Source: DASUAS01 sp963750045
GTDB taxonomy: Bacteria > Actinomycetota > Acidimicrobiia > IMCC26256 > DASPTH01
Reading direction: 5' to 3'
DNA length: 64,000 nt
NCBI GenBank assembly: GCA_963750045.1
Contig: CAVVPD010000002.1
Span: forward strand, 124,001-188,000
The notes below the pieces were generated by a model that saw nothing but the letters and a program-made list of their open reading frames with translations, ran no database searches and was not told where the DNA came from. The first letter of the stretch is position 1. Each line of letters starts with the position of its first letter. The translations under genes and the position numbers were made by a program. Shown here piece after piece: positions 26,595-35,725 of the stretch.

Positions 26595-27320
26595 TCAGGC
26601 CGACGCCCGGATCCGCTCGTCGTGGCGGCCGTCGTACGCGTCGCCCAGGTCGAACAACGCGCGCTCGCAGTCGCCGTCGAAGGACGGGCCGTGCATGAGC
26701 GCGAGCGTCGCGGGTGAGAACTCGGCGAGTCCCCGGATCGTCGCGCCGGTCGACGGCGTGAGGCACGTCGCACCGAATACGTCCTCGGCCGCGAGCGCGG
26801 GCCCGACGATGTCGTCGCTGGTGATGGCGCTACTCCTGCCGGTGGCGGTGAAGAGATCGCCGCAGAAGAGCGTGGCGGTCGACTCCTCGAACAGGAGACC
26901 GGCGTCCCAACCGTGCGGGACGTGTGGTGTGCTCAGATGCCGCACCTGCCGGCCCCCGAGGTCGATCACCTCGCCGTGCCGGAGCGGCCGCGGCTCGCGG
27001 TCGGCCATGTCGTCGATCGAGACCATGCATCCGACGGCGGTGTGAGCGATGGTCGCGCCCGAAGCCACCGCCAACCAGTCGTTCATCGATCCGCACTCGT
27101 CGGCCTCGAAGTGCCCGAAGGAGATCCACTGCATCCGCTCGAGCGGCACGATCCGCGCGACCGCCCGCGAGACGAGCGGGAACATCCGCCGCGGCCCGGT
27201 GTGGAACAGCAAGGGCTCGTCGGCCTCGATCAGGAACTGGTTGAACATGAAGTCGGCTTCCGGCACGTAGGTCGAGAACCGGTGGATGCCATCGGCGATC
27301 TCGTCACTCGTCGTCTCCAT
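26595..27320 (-). CDS. ODP-type (flavodiiron-like) MBL-fold diiron protein
   Basis: 241 residues matching the metallo-beta-lactamase domain of flavodiiron proteins without the flavodoxin part. The iron-ligand pattern H-x-E-x-D is seen as GHFEADECG (His70, Glu72, Asp74), with further likely ligands His132 or His135 in TPHVPHGWD, Asp154 in FCGDLF and the late LMHGPSF histidine. Stand-alone proteins of this type bind oxygen or sense it; some join to chemotaxis or signalling domains, absent here. The ATG at 27320 is preceded by GGAGG. Divergent from the CoA-transferase gene. Confidence 0.75.
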   Translation of the reverse strand: METTSDEIADGIHRFSTYVPEADFMFNQFLIEADEPLLFHTGPRRMFPLVSRAVARIVPLERMQWISFGHFEADECGSMNDWLAVASGATIAHTAVGCMVSIDDMADREPRPLRHGEVIDLGGRQVRHLSTPHVPHGWDAGLLFEESTATLFCGDLFTATGRSSAITSDDIVGPALAAEDVFGATCLTPSTGATIRGLAEFSPATLALMHGPSFDGDCERALFDLGDAYDGRHDERIRASA

Positions 27321-27424
27321 CGGAACCTCCAGTCGGCGCGCTCCAGAGTGCCACGTCCGGCCGGACGCCTTTGTGGCCGCGGGGCCCAGGACGTTAGGTT
27401 CGCCCCTGACCACGAGGGGGAACG

Positions 27425-29709
27425 ATGGCGACGACCGACGGGCGAGACGCGAACGCAGGGATTCTGGAGGGGATCCGGATCGTCGACCTGTCCGACGGCA
27501 TCGCGGGTCCGGTCGCGACCCTCATGCTGGCCGAAGCCGGCGCCGACGTGATCGCCGTCGAGCCGCCTGACGGTGCAGCCATTCGGGCGACGGCGGGATT
27601 CCACACCTGGATGCGGAGCAAGCGCAGCGTCGTGCTGGACGTCGAACAGCCCGACGACCGCGCCGCGCTCGACGATCTGCTGGCCGCCGCCGACGTGGTC
27701 GTCCACAACCACGGGCCGACTCGCGCCCGCGAGCTCGGGCTCGACGACGCGACCCTCGCCGAACACCACCCGCAGCTGATCGCCTCCTCGATCCTGTCGT
27801 GGCCCGCGAACCACGCCGACGCCGACCGTCCGGTCGACGAGCTCCTCGCCCTCGCCCGCCTCGGCGTGCTCGACGAGCAGCAGGGCTACCGCGACGGGCC
27901 CATCTTCCTCCGGTGCCCGATCGGAAGCTGGTGCGCCGCGCACCTCGGCACCATCGGCATCGTGGCCCGGCTGATCGCCCGCGAACGCACCGGCCGCGCC
28001 GGGCCCGCGCACACGAGCCTGGCCCAAGGCGCGCTGGTCCCGATGGCGATGCACTGGCGGCGCGTCGAAGCACCATCGCCCTCGCTCGCCATCGGGATGC
28101 CCAAGGCGCAGACCGGCGCCTCGTTGTTCGAGTCGGGCGACGGCGTCTGGTTGCACCTGATGGGTGAGCCGACGAAGTCGCCGTTGTTCCGCGAGGCGAT
28201 GGCCGAGGTCCGCCCCGACGGCCAGCGCGACGACCCGAACGTGCTCTTCGGCGTGTTCGACGGCTGGGCGGACGCGCTGATGTTGCACCCCAGCGGGGAA
28301 TGGCTCGAGTCGTTCTGGGCCAGTGACGTCCCCGTGCAGCCTGCCCTCGCGCCCGGCCAGATCTTCGACGACGAGCAGGCGCGCGCCAACGACTACGTCA
28401 TCGAGGTCGACGACCCGACGCTCGGGCGCATCGCGCTCGCCGGGTCTCCGATCACGGTCGCACCATCCACACGGGTGCGCAACCTCGCGCCCGCGCTCGG
28501 CGTGCACACGCGCGAGGTGCTCGACGAGTGGCAACCACGTGAACCCGCGCCCGCACCGCCGGGAACCGCCGACCAGCTGCGCTGGCCCTTGGAGGGCGTG
28601 AAGGCGGTCGACGCGGGCGGATTCCTCGCGGGCCCGCTCGGCCCGATGCTGCTCGCCGACCTCGGCGCCGACGTGGTGAAGGTCGAGGCGACGACCGGCG
28701 AAGGCATGCGCAACGTGGAATGGGCGTTCTTCGGGTGCCAGCGTGGCAAGCGAGGCGTCGCCCTCGACCTCAAGGCACCGGCGGCGCGCTCCGCGGTCGA
28801 GGCACTGCTCGCGCAGGCCGACATCTTCCACCACAACGTCCGCATGCCGGCGGCGCGGCGCCTCGGCATCGACGAAGCATCGGTGCGGGTGGTGAACCCC
28901 GACATCATCTACTGCCACGCCAGCTCCTACGGTCCCCGCGGGCCGCGCGCCGACTGGCCCGGGTACGACCAGCTCTTCCAGTCGTCCTGCGGCTGGGAGG
29001 TCGCGGGCGCGGGTGAGGGCAACCGGCCGATGTGGCACCGGCTCGGCTTCATGGACCACCTCTGCGCGATGGGATCGCTGATCTCCACCCTCCTCGCGCT
29101 CTACCACCGCGACCGCACCGGGCGGGCGCAATTCGTCGCCGGCTCGTTGCTCGGTGGGGGCGTCCTCACCTGCAGCGAGACGTACCTCGACGCCGCCGGC
29201 AAGACGGTGCCCATGCCCGTGCTCGACCACGAGCAGACCGGCACCGAGCCCGGCTACCGCATCGTCGAGGTCACCGACGGGTGGATCGCCATCGCGGCCA
29301 CCACCGACGACCAGCGCGCGGCGCTCTGCCGGGTCGCCGGTGTCGACCGGCTCGACGACGCCGCGCCCGCGCTCGCCTCACGCCCGTCGGTCGACGCGCT
29401 CGAAGCGCTGGAAGCCGCGGGCGTGCCGTGCGAGCCGGTCCGCCTCGACCAGCGTGAACCGTTCTTCGCCTCGGCCGACAACGACGCCGCAGGCCTCATC
29501 GCGCGCTACCGGCACGTCGACTACGGCGACGTCGAGCAGCCCGGCGCGTTCTGGGCCTTCGGCGATCTCGACGTGAAGCTCGACCACGCGCGCCGCCCGG
29601 CCTCGGCCAGCACACGGTCGAGGTGCTGATCGAGGCCGGCCTCGATCCCGCGGTCATCGACACCATGTTGGCCACCGGCACCGCACACGAAGGGAAGGCT
29701 TCCGCGTGA
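27425..29709 (+). CDS. Two-domain CaiB/BaiF family (class III) CoA-transferase, one apparent frameshift
   Basis: About 760 residues made of two tandem CaiB-like domains (~1-370 and ~380-760). Each starts with the family pattern: GIRIVDLSDGIAGPVATLML and GVKAVDAGGFLAGPLGPMLL, followed by LGADVVKVEA. It transfers CoA between carboxylic acids, priming a substrate for breakdown. Near 29595-29600 a CCC run breaks the frame; adding one C restores GLGQHTVEVLIEAGLDP and a stop at 29709 that overlaps the DUF35 start as GTGA. The conventional reading would stop early at 29629. Confidence 0.82.
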
Positions 29710-30161
29710 CACCGGCTCCGACCCCCACGGCTCCGGCTGCGCCGATCCCGGCACCCGACGCCACCACGCAGTTCTTCTGGGACGGCGTGGCCCGCCACGA
29801 GCTCTGGATCCAGCGTTGCCGGCACTGCCGCCACTACATCCACTACCCGAAGATCCTCTGCCGGTACTGCCAGTCGGAGGATCTCGCGGGCGAGCGGGTC
29901 TCGGGTCGGGCGACGCTGTACTCCTGGACCATCGCGGTGCAACCGTTCCTGCCCTTCTACGTCGACCGGATCCCGTACACGGTGGCGACGGTCGAGTTGG
30001 TCGAGCAGGCGGGCCTGATGTTCCTCTCCCAGATCGTCGACTGTGCCGAGCGCGATCTGCGCATCGGCATGCCGCTCGAGGTCGTGTTCGAGGAGCTCGC
30101 TCCCGACCTCACGCTCCCGTTCTTCCGCCCGGCACCCGACCCGCGAGCAGGGGTTGCGTGA
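29706..30161 (+). CDS. DUF35 OB-fold/zinc-ribbon acyl-CoA-associated protein
   Basis: 151 residues: N-terminal zinc ribbon with Cys38-x2-Cys41 and Cys52-x2-Cys55, then an OB fold (GRATLYSWTI, PYTVATVELVEQ). These small proteins partner thiolase-like enzymes, as ChsH2-DUF35 does with Ltp2 aldolase in steroid side-chain breakdown, and help bind acyl-CoA. The GTG start overlaps the preceding stop. The stop overlaps the ATG of the thiolase-like gene by one base (TGATG), fitting a stoichiometric complex. Confidence 0.85.
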   Translation: MTPAPTPTAPAAPIPAPDATTQFFWDGVARHELWIQRCRHCRHYIHYPKILCRYCQSEDLAGERVSGRATLYSWTIAVQPFLPFYVDRIPYTVATVELVEQAGLMFLSQIVDCAERDLRIGMPLEVVFEELAPDLTLPFFRPAPDPRAGVA

Positions 30162-31315
30162 TGGCGACGGGTCGACGCGTCGCCATCGCCGGCCTCGGCT
30201 ACTCGCAGGTCGGCCGCAAGAGCGGGCTGTCGATGGACCAGCACGTGGTCCAGGCCACGAAAGCCGCCCTCCACGACTCCGGGCTCTCGGTGCACGACAT
30301 CGACGGCATCGCGTGCGTGGGCACCGAACCACTGGGCAACGCGTGGATGCTCGGCATCGAGCCCCTCAACTGGTTCGCGTCGGGCCAGATGGTGCCGGCG
30401 TTCTCCTTCGGCGCGATGCAGGCAATCGCCGCGATCGCGGCCGGCTTCTGCCACACCGCGCTCGTCCTGCGCGTGATCATGCAGCAGCCGAGCGGCGCCG
30501 CCCTCGCGAAGGGCGACTCCGACCACCCGATGACGGCGATGATGGCGACGGCCGCGGGCGACCGCCAGTGGCTCACGCCGTTCGGCGCCGGGAGCCCGAC
30601 GCAGTGGGCCGGGCTCCTGACCCAGCGCTACATGTCGCAGTACGGCGCCACCGAGGAAGACTTCGGCCGTCACGTGATCGCGCAGCGGTACCACGCGTCG
30701 ATGAACGACGACGCGATCTTCCGCGATCCCCTCACCATGGACGAGTACCTCTCGGCTCGCTACGTGTCGAAGCCCTTGCGCATCCTCGACTGCGACTATC
30801 CGCTCGACTCCGGCTCGGCGGTGATCTTCACGACCGAGGAGCACGCCCGCGACCTCGACCAGCCGGTCGTGTTGGTCGACTCCTACACGCTCACGGCCAT
30901 CCGCGACCTGAACTTCGAGATCCTCTCCGACATGGTGCACACCTCGCCCACGCCCTGCGCCAAGAGCCTGTGGGAACGCACCGACCTCACCGCGGACGAT
31001 GTCGACACCGCCCAGCTCTACGACGGGTTCTCGATCATCGTCTTCCAGTGGCTCGAGGCGCTCGGCTTCTGTGGCGAGGGAGAAGCGGGTCGGTTCGTCG
31101 CCGCCGGCAACACGCGCCTCGGCGGGTCACTCCCGGTCAACACCGACGGCGGCGCGTGCAACGTCGGCCGGCGCCACGGCGCGAACTTCTGCATCGAGGC
31201 CACGCGCCAGCTGCGCGGTCAGTGCGGCGAACGACAGGTCGACGGTGCCGAGGTCGCGGTGTTCACGAACGCGGTCGGCCCGTTCGCGGGCGCCGCGTTG
31301 CTCACGAAGGGTTGA
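30161..31315 (+). CDS. Thiolase-fold lipid-transfer/Ltp2-like protein
   Basis: 384-residue thiolase superfamily member of the SCP-x/Ltp branch. It has VAIAGLGYSQVGRKSG, DSGLSVHDIDGIACVG, AQLYDGFSIIVFQWLEALGF and, in place of the thiolase C-terminal GHPxGxxG, PVNTDGGACNVGRRHG. That layout is closer to the Ltp2 retro-aldolase, which cleaves a beta-hydroxyacyl-CoA side chain, than to a true thiolase. The DUF35 gene next to it is the expected partner. Reaction inferred. Confidence 0.8.
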   Translation: MATGRRVAIAGLGYSQVGRKSGLSMDQHVVQATKAALHDSGLSVHDIDGIACVGTEPLGNAWMLGIEPLNWFASGQMVPAFSFGAMQAIAAIAAGFCHTALVLRVIMQQPSGAALAKGDSDHPMTAMMATAAGDRQWLTPFGAGSPTQWAGLLTQRYMSQYGATEEDFGRHVIAQRYHASMNDDAIFRDPLTMDEYLSARYVSKPLRILDCDYPLDSGSAVIFTTEEHARDLDQPVVLVDSYTLTAIRDLNFEILSDMVHTSPTPCAKSLWERTDLTADDVDTAQLYDGFSIIVFQWLEALGFCGEGEAGRFVAAGNTRLGGSLPVNTDGGACNVGRRHGANFCIEATRQLRGQCGERQVDGAEVAVFTNAVGPFAGAALLTKG

Positions 31316-31320
31316 GGACC

Positions 31321-32071
31321 GTGCGCTTCGACAACAAGGTCGCGTTCATCACCGGCGGCGGCGTCGGCTTCGGTCGTGCCTTCGCGCGCGCCCTCGCGGC
31401 CGAGGGCGCGTCGATCGTCATCGCCGACATCGACGCCGACGGGCGCGGCATTGGCACAAGAGCTCGAAGCGGCCGGCACTCCCGCGATGGCGACGCGCTG
31501 TGACGTGGCGGACGAGCACCAGGTGCAGGCGGCGGTCGACGCCACCGTGACGCGGTTCGGGGGCATCGACATCCTCATCAACAACGCCGGCAAGCACCTG
31601 ACGAAGTACAACCAGCCATTCTCGGTGCTCGAACGCGACGAGCTCCGCGCGCTGTTCGACGTCAACGTCATCGGGGTCGTGAACTGCTCGGTCGCCGCCC
31701 GGCCGTCGATGGCTGCACGCGGCGGCGGCGTGATGCTCAACATCTCGTCGATGGCCGCGTACATGAACGCGACGCCGTATTCGGTTTCGAAGCTCGCGGT
31801 ACGCGGGCTCACGATCGCGTTCGCCACCGAGTTCGCGGGCGACAAGATCCGGGTCAACGCGATCTCGCCCGGGCTCATGGCCACCGAGAACACGATGGAG
31901 GACCTCCCCACCGCGCTCGTCGACGAGTTCGTGAACGAGCGTCAGCTCGTCCACCGTCTGGGCCAGATGGACGACATCGTGCGGGCCATGCTCTATCTCT
32001 GCTCCGACGATTCGTCGTTCGTCACCGGCGAGACCTTGAAGGTCTCGGGCGGCCTCCCGCTCTTCCTCTGA
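31321..32071 (+). CDS. Short-chain dehydrogenase/reductase, one apparent frameshift
   Basis: About 250 residues. The N-terminus TGGGVGFGRAFARALAAEG is the cofactor loop; NNAG, SSMAAYMNATPYSVSKLAV (catalytic Ser, Tyr, Lys) and a C-terminal SGGLPLFL follow. The frame breaks at the GGG of 31441-31443; removing one G gives DIDADGAALAQELEAAG, a normal SDR second strand. The GTG at 31321 is five bases after the thiolase-like stop. Probably oxidises a hydroxyacyl intermediate in the same pathway. Confidence 0.8.
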
Positions 32072-32075
32072 CCGT

Positions 32076-32975
32076 TCAGACCTGGCAGTAGGTCTCGCCG
32101 AAGCCGCGGGCGAAGTCGAGGACCTCGGACGGCCCGCCGGGCGGCGGCCCCACGCTCACCCAGTTGACCCCGATGGCGGCCAGCTCCGCGATCCCGTCCC
32201 GGTGGCGCTCGACGTCGACCGTGGGCCGGTCGATCCCCGCGCCTCCGTAGCTCATGCAGAAGTCGATCTCGCCGGCGCGGTCACCGGCGAGGTCCTGCAC
32301 CTCGGAGATCATGTCGGCGAGCGCGGCGTTTCCGTCGATGTGAGGCGACCGCGTGCTCTTGGCCATCTCCGGCGGGATGCCCATCGGCATCCATCCCTGC
32401 GCCGCGCCGCGACGCGCCGCCGCGTGAGCTTCGAGTTGCCGCCGATCCAGATCGGGATCGGGTGCTGCGTCGGACGTGGACGTTGGATCACACCCCGGGC
32501 GGTGAAGTGCCTGCCCTCGGCATCGAAGGGCTCGCCGGACCACGCCTTCGGCAGCACGTCGAGTGCCTCGTCGAAGAGCCGCGTTGCGCTCCTCGAAGTC
32601 GACCCCGAGGGCGAAGAACTCGGTCTTGTGGTAGCCGGTACCGATCCCGAGGATGAACCGACCGTTCGAGCACCGGTCGAGGGTCGCTGCGCTCTTGGCC
32701 AACAGGAACGGGTTCCGGTACGGCGCCACCGCCAGGTAGGTGAGGAGGCGAATGCGCTCGGTGACCGCCGCCGCGAACGCGAGACCCACGAACGGATCGA
32801 GGGTCTGGTGACCGCCGTGGTCCAACCAGTTCGCACCGGGAATCGGGTGCTCCGTGAGCGCGAAGCCGTCGAACCCGGCGGCCTCGACGGCGACGGCGAC
32901 GTCGGTGATCTCGCCGGAATCGAGGAGATCGCGCTCGAGGCCGTGGACTTCCGGGTAGTTGAAGATGAACTTCAC
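32076..32975 (-). CDS. LLM class F420/FMN-dependent oxidoreductase with two compensating frameshifts
   Basis: About 299 residues. Good family sequence at both ends: GFDGFALTEHPIPGANWLDH, VTERIRLLTYLAVAPYRNP, GIGTGYHKTEF, and AAIGVNWVSVGPPPGG. Between about residues 129 and 188 the frame is wrong. The correct frame there reads LFDEALDVLPKAWSGEPFD then IPIWIGGNSKLTRR. Two opposite indels, near 32579 (an extra base in CC) and within 32401-32425 (one missing), explain this. Start GTG overlaps the ligase stop as GTGA. Confidence 0.78.
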   Translation of the reverse strand: MKFIFNYPEVHGLERDLLDSGEITDVAVAVEAAGFDGFALTEHPIPGANWLDHGGHQTLDPFVGLAFAAAVTERIRLLTYLAVAPYRNPFLLAKSAATLDRCSNGRFILGIGTGYHKTEFFALGVDFEERNAALRRGTRRAAEGVVRRALRCRGQALHRPGCDPTSTSDAAPDPDLDRRQLEAHAAARRGAAQGWMPMGIPPEMAKSTRSPHIDGNAALADMISEVQDLAGDRAGEIDFCMSYGGAGIDRPTVDVERHRDGIAELAAIGVNWVSVGPPPGGPSEVLDFARGFGETYCQV

Positions 32976-34534
32976 GTCGTGCCCGCTTCCCCGAACCGCT
33001 CGACCAGTTCGTGCTTGAGGATCTTCATGGTCGCGTTGCGGGGCAGCGTGTCGACGACCTCGAGCTGTTCGGGGATCTTCTGTGCCATGAGACCCGCCTC
33101 GCGGCAGAAGTCCTGGAGCTCGCGGAACGTCAGGGGCGTCTCGCCCGCCGGGGTCTCGACGACCGCACAGACCCGTTCGCCGCGGTCACGGTCGGGCACA
33201 CCGATCACCGCGACCGCCGCGATCTTGGGATGCGTCTGCAAGAGGTCCTCGATCTCCCGCGGGCTGATGTTCTCGCCCTTGCGGATGATCACCTCCTTGC
33301 TGCGACCGGTGAGCACGATGTGGCCGTCTTCGCGCAGATAGCCGCGGTCCCCCGTGGTGAAGAAGCCGTCGGCGCCGAAGGCGGCGGTCGACAACTCCGG
33401 ATCGGTGTAGCCCTTGGCCAGCATCGGGCCGCGCACCCGCACCTCGCCGGCAACGCCCGCAGGAACCGATCGCCCGTCTTCGTCGACGACGTCGATCTCA
33501 CACCCCGACACCGGTGCACCGTCGGTGTTCGCCAACTGCTCGTCGTCGTCGCCGACCGCGCCGCTGGCGATCATCGGGCACTCCGTCATGCCGTACCCGT
33601 GGAGGATCGGGATGTGCATCTCGGCCCGCACCTCGCGGAACACCTCGGGCGGCTTGGGTGCCCCGCCCCCGGAGAGGATCCGCAACGACGGGATCACGGG
33701 CCTCGACGGATCCTTGCGCTGCTCGTTCAGGAACGCGAGATAGAAGGCGGTACTGCCCCCGGCCATGGTGACACCGTGACGCGAGAACACCGCGACCGCG
33801 TCCGCGGGGTCGAACATCTCGAGCAGGACCGCCGGCATGCCGTACGCCAACATCACCACCAGCATGTCGGGCCCGCCGATGTGCGTGCAGGGAAACGCAA
33901 TGGAGGCGACGTCGTCGGCCTGTGGCTGCATGGCGACCGCGAGCCCCATGCCGCCAGCGATGAGACCCGCATCGCTGTGCATCACGCACTTGGGGGCCGC
34001 GGTGGTGCCGGAGGTCGAGTACAGCCAGCGCACCGCGTCACCGTCGGTGGGCGCGGGCGGCAGCGCCGCGGGGCTGCCCTCTGGAAGTTTGCCCCCAGGC
34101 TGCTCCTCGCCGACGACGAGCACGTCGATCGCCTGCCCGCTCTCCTGCAGACCGCGCGCCATCGCCTCGTAGTCGAAGCCCCGCCACGTACCGGGGACCG
34201 CGAACCAGCGCACCCCCGCCTGGCGCAGGACCGATCCGACCTCCCGCTCACGGTAGATCGGGATGATCGGCACCTGGGTGGTACCGAGGCGGGCCAGCGC
34301 GAACGACAGCACGATCGACTCGATGCGCGTGGGGAGCTGCCACGCGACCGGCGTGTCGGGGGTCACGCCGAGCGCCAACAGGCCGGCCGCCACCCGCTCG
34401 CAACGGTCGCGGAACTCGCCGAACGAGACGGTGCGGTCGTCCTGGTCGATCAGCATCACGGCGTCCGGGCTCAGGACGGCCCGCCGCTCCACCAATTCCC
34501 ACAACGTCGTCGCGTCGTCGATCACTTCGGTCAC
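32972..34534 (-). CDS. Acyl-CoA synthetase (AMP-forming)
   Basis: About 520 residues of the ANL superfamily. AMP-binding loop YSTSGTTAAPKCVMH, then HGYGMTECP, the TGDRGYLREDGHI stretch and the C-terminal GRSKEVIIRKGENISPREIE, with the catalytic lysine late in NATMKILKHEL. It activates a carboxylic acid to an acyl-CoA in the cytoplasm. GTG at 34534 is chosen since VTEVIDDATTLWELV starts the family-like sequence. Coupled to the luciferase-like gene by GTGA, probably cotranscribed. Confidence 0.87.
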   Translation of the reverse strand: MTEVIDDATTLWELVERRAVLSPDAVMLIDQDDRTVSFGEFRDRCERVAAGLLALGVTPDTPVAWQLPTRIESIVLSFALARLGTTQVPIIPIYREREVGSVLRQAGVRWFAVPGTWRGFDYEAMARGLQESGQAIDVLVVGEEQPGGKLPEGSPAALPPAPTDGDAVRWLYSTSGTTAAPKCVMHSDAGLIAGGMGLAVAMQPQADDVASIAFPCTHIGGPDMLVVMLAYGMPAVLLEMFDPADAVAVFSRHGVTMAGGSTAFYLAFLNEQRKDPSRPVIPSLRILSGGGAPKPPEVFREVRAEMHIPILHGYGMTECPMIASGAVGDDDEQLANTDGAPVSGCEIDVVDEDGRSVPAGVAGEVRVRGPMLAKGYTDPELSTAAFGADGFFTTGDRGYLREDGHIVLTGRSKEVIIRKGENISPREIEDLLQTHPKIAAVAVIGVPDRDRGERVCAVVETPAGETPLTFRELQDFCREAGLMAQKIPEQLEVVDTLPRNATMKILKHELVERFGEAGTT

Positions 34535-34677
34535 CGTGGTGATGCCCCCTTCGGCTGGTCGAGCCGTCGTCGCTGCCTCGCTAACCCTCTCGCGGCCGGG
34601 CCGTCGCACGCAACGTGGGCCGGAACGACGGATCGGTCGGATGACACCGGCGGCAGCAGGCCGTAGATTCCTCGCGC

Positions 34678-35703
34678 ATGCAGACCGACCTCACCATCGA
34701 CGTCACCGAAGCGGCCGGACTCGGCGAAACCCTGAGGACCCGGGCCACCGTGGTCCTCCCGGATCCGTCGGCGCTCGAGGCTCCGCCCGTCGTCTGCTTC
34801 GGGTTCCCCGGGGGCGGCTACGCCCGGGGGTACTTCACCTTCGACATGCCCGGCGCGTCCGGCGGGGGCGAGGCGGGCTGGCACGCGGCCCGGGGCTGGG
34901 TCTTCGTGGCGTGTGACCACCTCTTCGTCGGCGAGAGCGACGCACCGTCGGATCCCACCCTGCTCACGTTCGAGGCGGTCGCGGCCGCCAACCACGCCAC
35001 CGTCACCGAGGTCATGCGCCGGCTCGAGGCGGGCGAGGTGGCCGACGGCTTCCCACCCGTCACCGGGGCCGTGAAGCTGGGCATCGGCCAGTCCATGGGT
35101 GGTTGCTTCACGATCGTGCAGCAGGGCCAGCACAGCACGTACGACGGCATCGGAGTCCTCGGCTACTCGGCGATCCAGACCGTGCTGTGGATGCCACCCG
35201 GCTCACCCGACCCCGCCGCGATGTTCGTGCCCCGGGGTTCCACGGTGGTGGTGCTCGGCACCGCCGAGGTCGCGGAGCACACCCCGGCGTTCGCGCTGGA
35301 CGACGGGTCCGGCCTTCCCGGTACCACGCCCGGCTTCCACTACGACGACGTACCGCGCGACATCGTGGAGGCTGACATGCGCGACTACCCGACGCGCGGC
35401 GGCACCGCCCCGTCGTGGGGCAGCGCGACGATGCCGCCGTGTGCGGTCACCATGCTGTCGCCGGGGGTGGTCGCACCCGAAGCGGCGGTCATCTCAGTGC
35501 CCGTGTTCGTCGGGGTCGGCGAGCGCGACGTGGTGCCGGATCCGCGTGCCGAGCCCCGCGCCTACTCCAGGTCGCGCGATGTCACCGTGTCCATCTGCGC
35601 GCGCATGTCGCACATGCACAACTTCGCCTCCACGAGGGAGCGGTTCTGGAACCGGATCCACTCGTGGGGCAACGGGATCGCGTCCGACATCCGGCTGAGC
35701 TGA
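34678..35703 (+). CDS. Alpha/beta hydrolase of unknown substrate
   Basis: 341 residues. The nucleophile elbow GIGQSMGGCF, the early oxyanion stretch GFPGGGYARGYF and a late MSHMHNF (candidate His) support an alpha/beta hydrolase fold. No signal peptide. The family has no described substrate that I recognise. It diverges from the acyl-CoA synthetase gene; the 143 bases between hold no recognisable motif. Confidence 0.72.
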   Translation: MQTDLTIDVTEAAGLGETLRTRATVVLPDPSALEAPPVVCFGFPGGGYARGYFTFDMPGASGGGEAGWHAARGWVFVACDHLFVGESDAPSDPTLLTFEAVAAANHATVTEVMRRLEAGEVADGFPPVTGAVKLGIGQSMGGCFTIVQQGQHSTYDGIGVLGYSAIQTVLWMPPGSPDPAAMFVPRGSTVVVLGTAEVAEHTPAFALDDGSGLPGTTPGFHYDDVPRDIVEADMRDYPTRGGTAPSWGSATMPPCAVTMLSPGVVAPEAAVISVPVFVGVGERDVVPDPRAEPRAYSRSRDVTVSICARMSHMHNFASTRERFWNRIHSWGNGIASDIRLS

Positions 35704-35725
35704 GCACTGGCCGCCGAAGACCGGC

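Noticed and set aside
29521..30332. Minus-strand frames over the CoA-transferase/DUF35 junction
   Set aside because: No domain content; the plus-strand genes account fully for the region.
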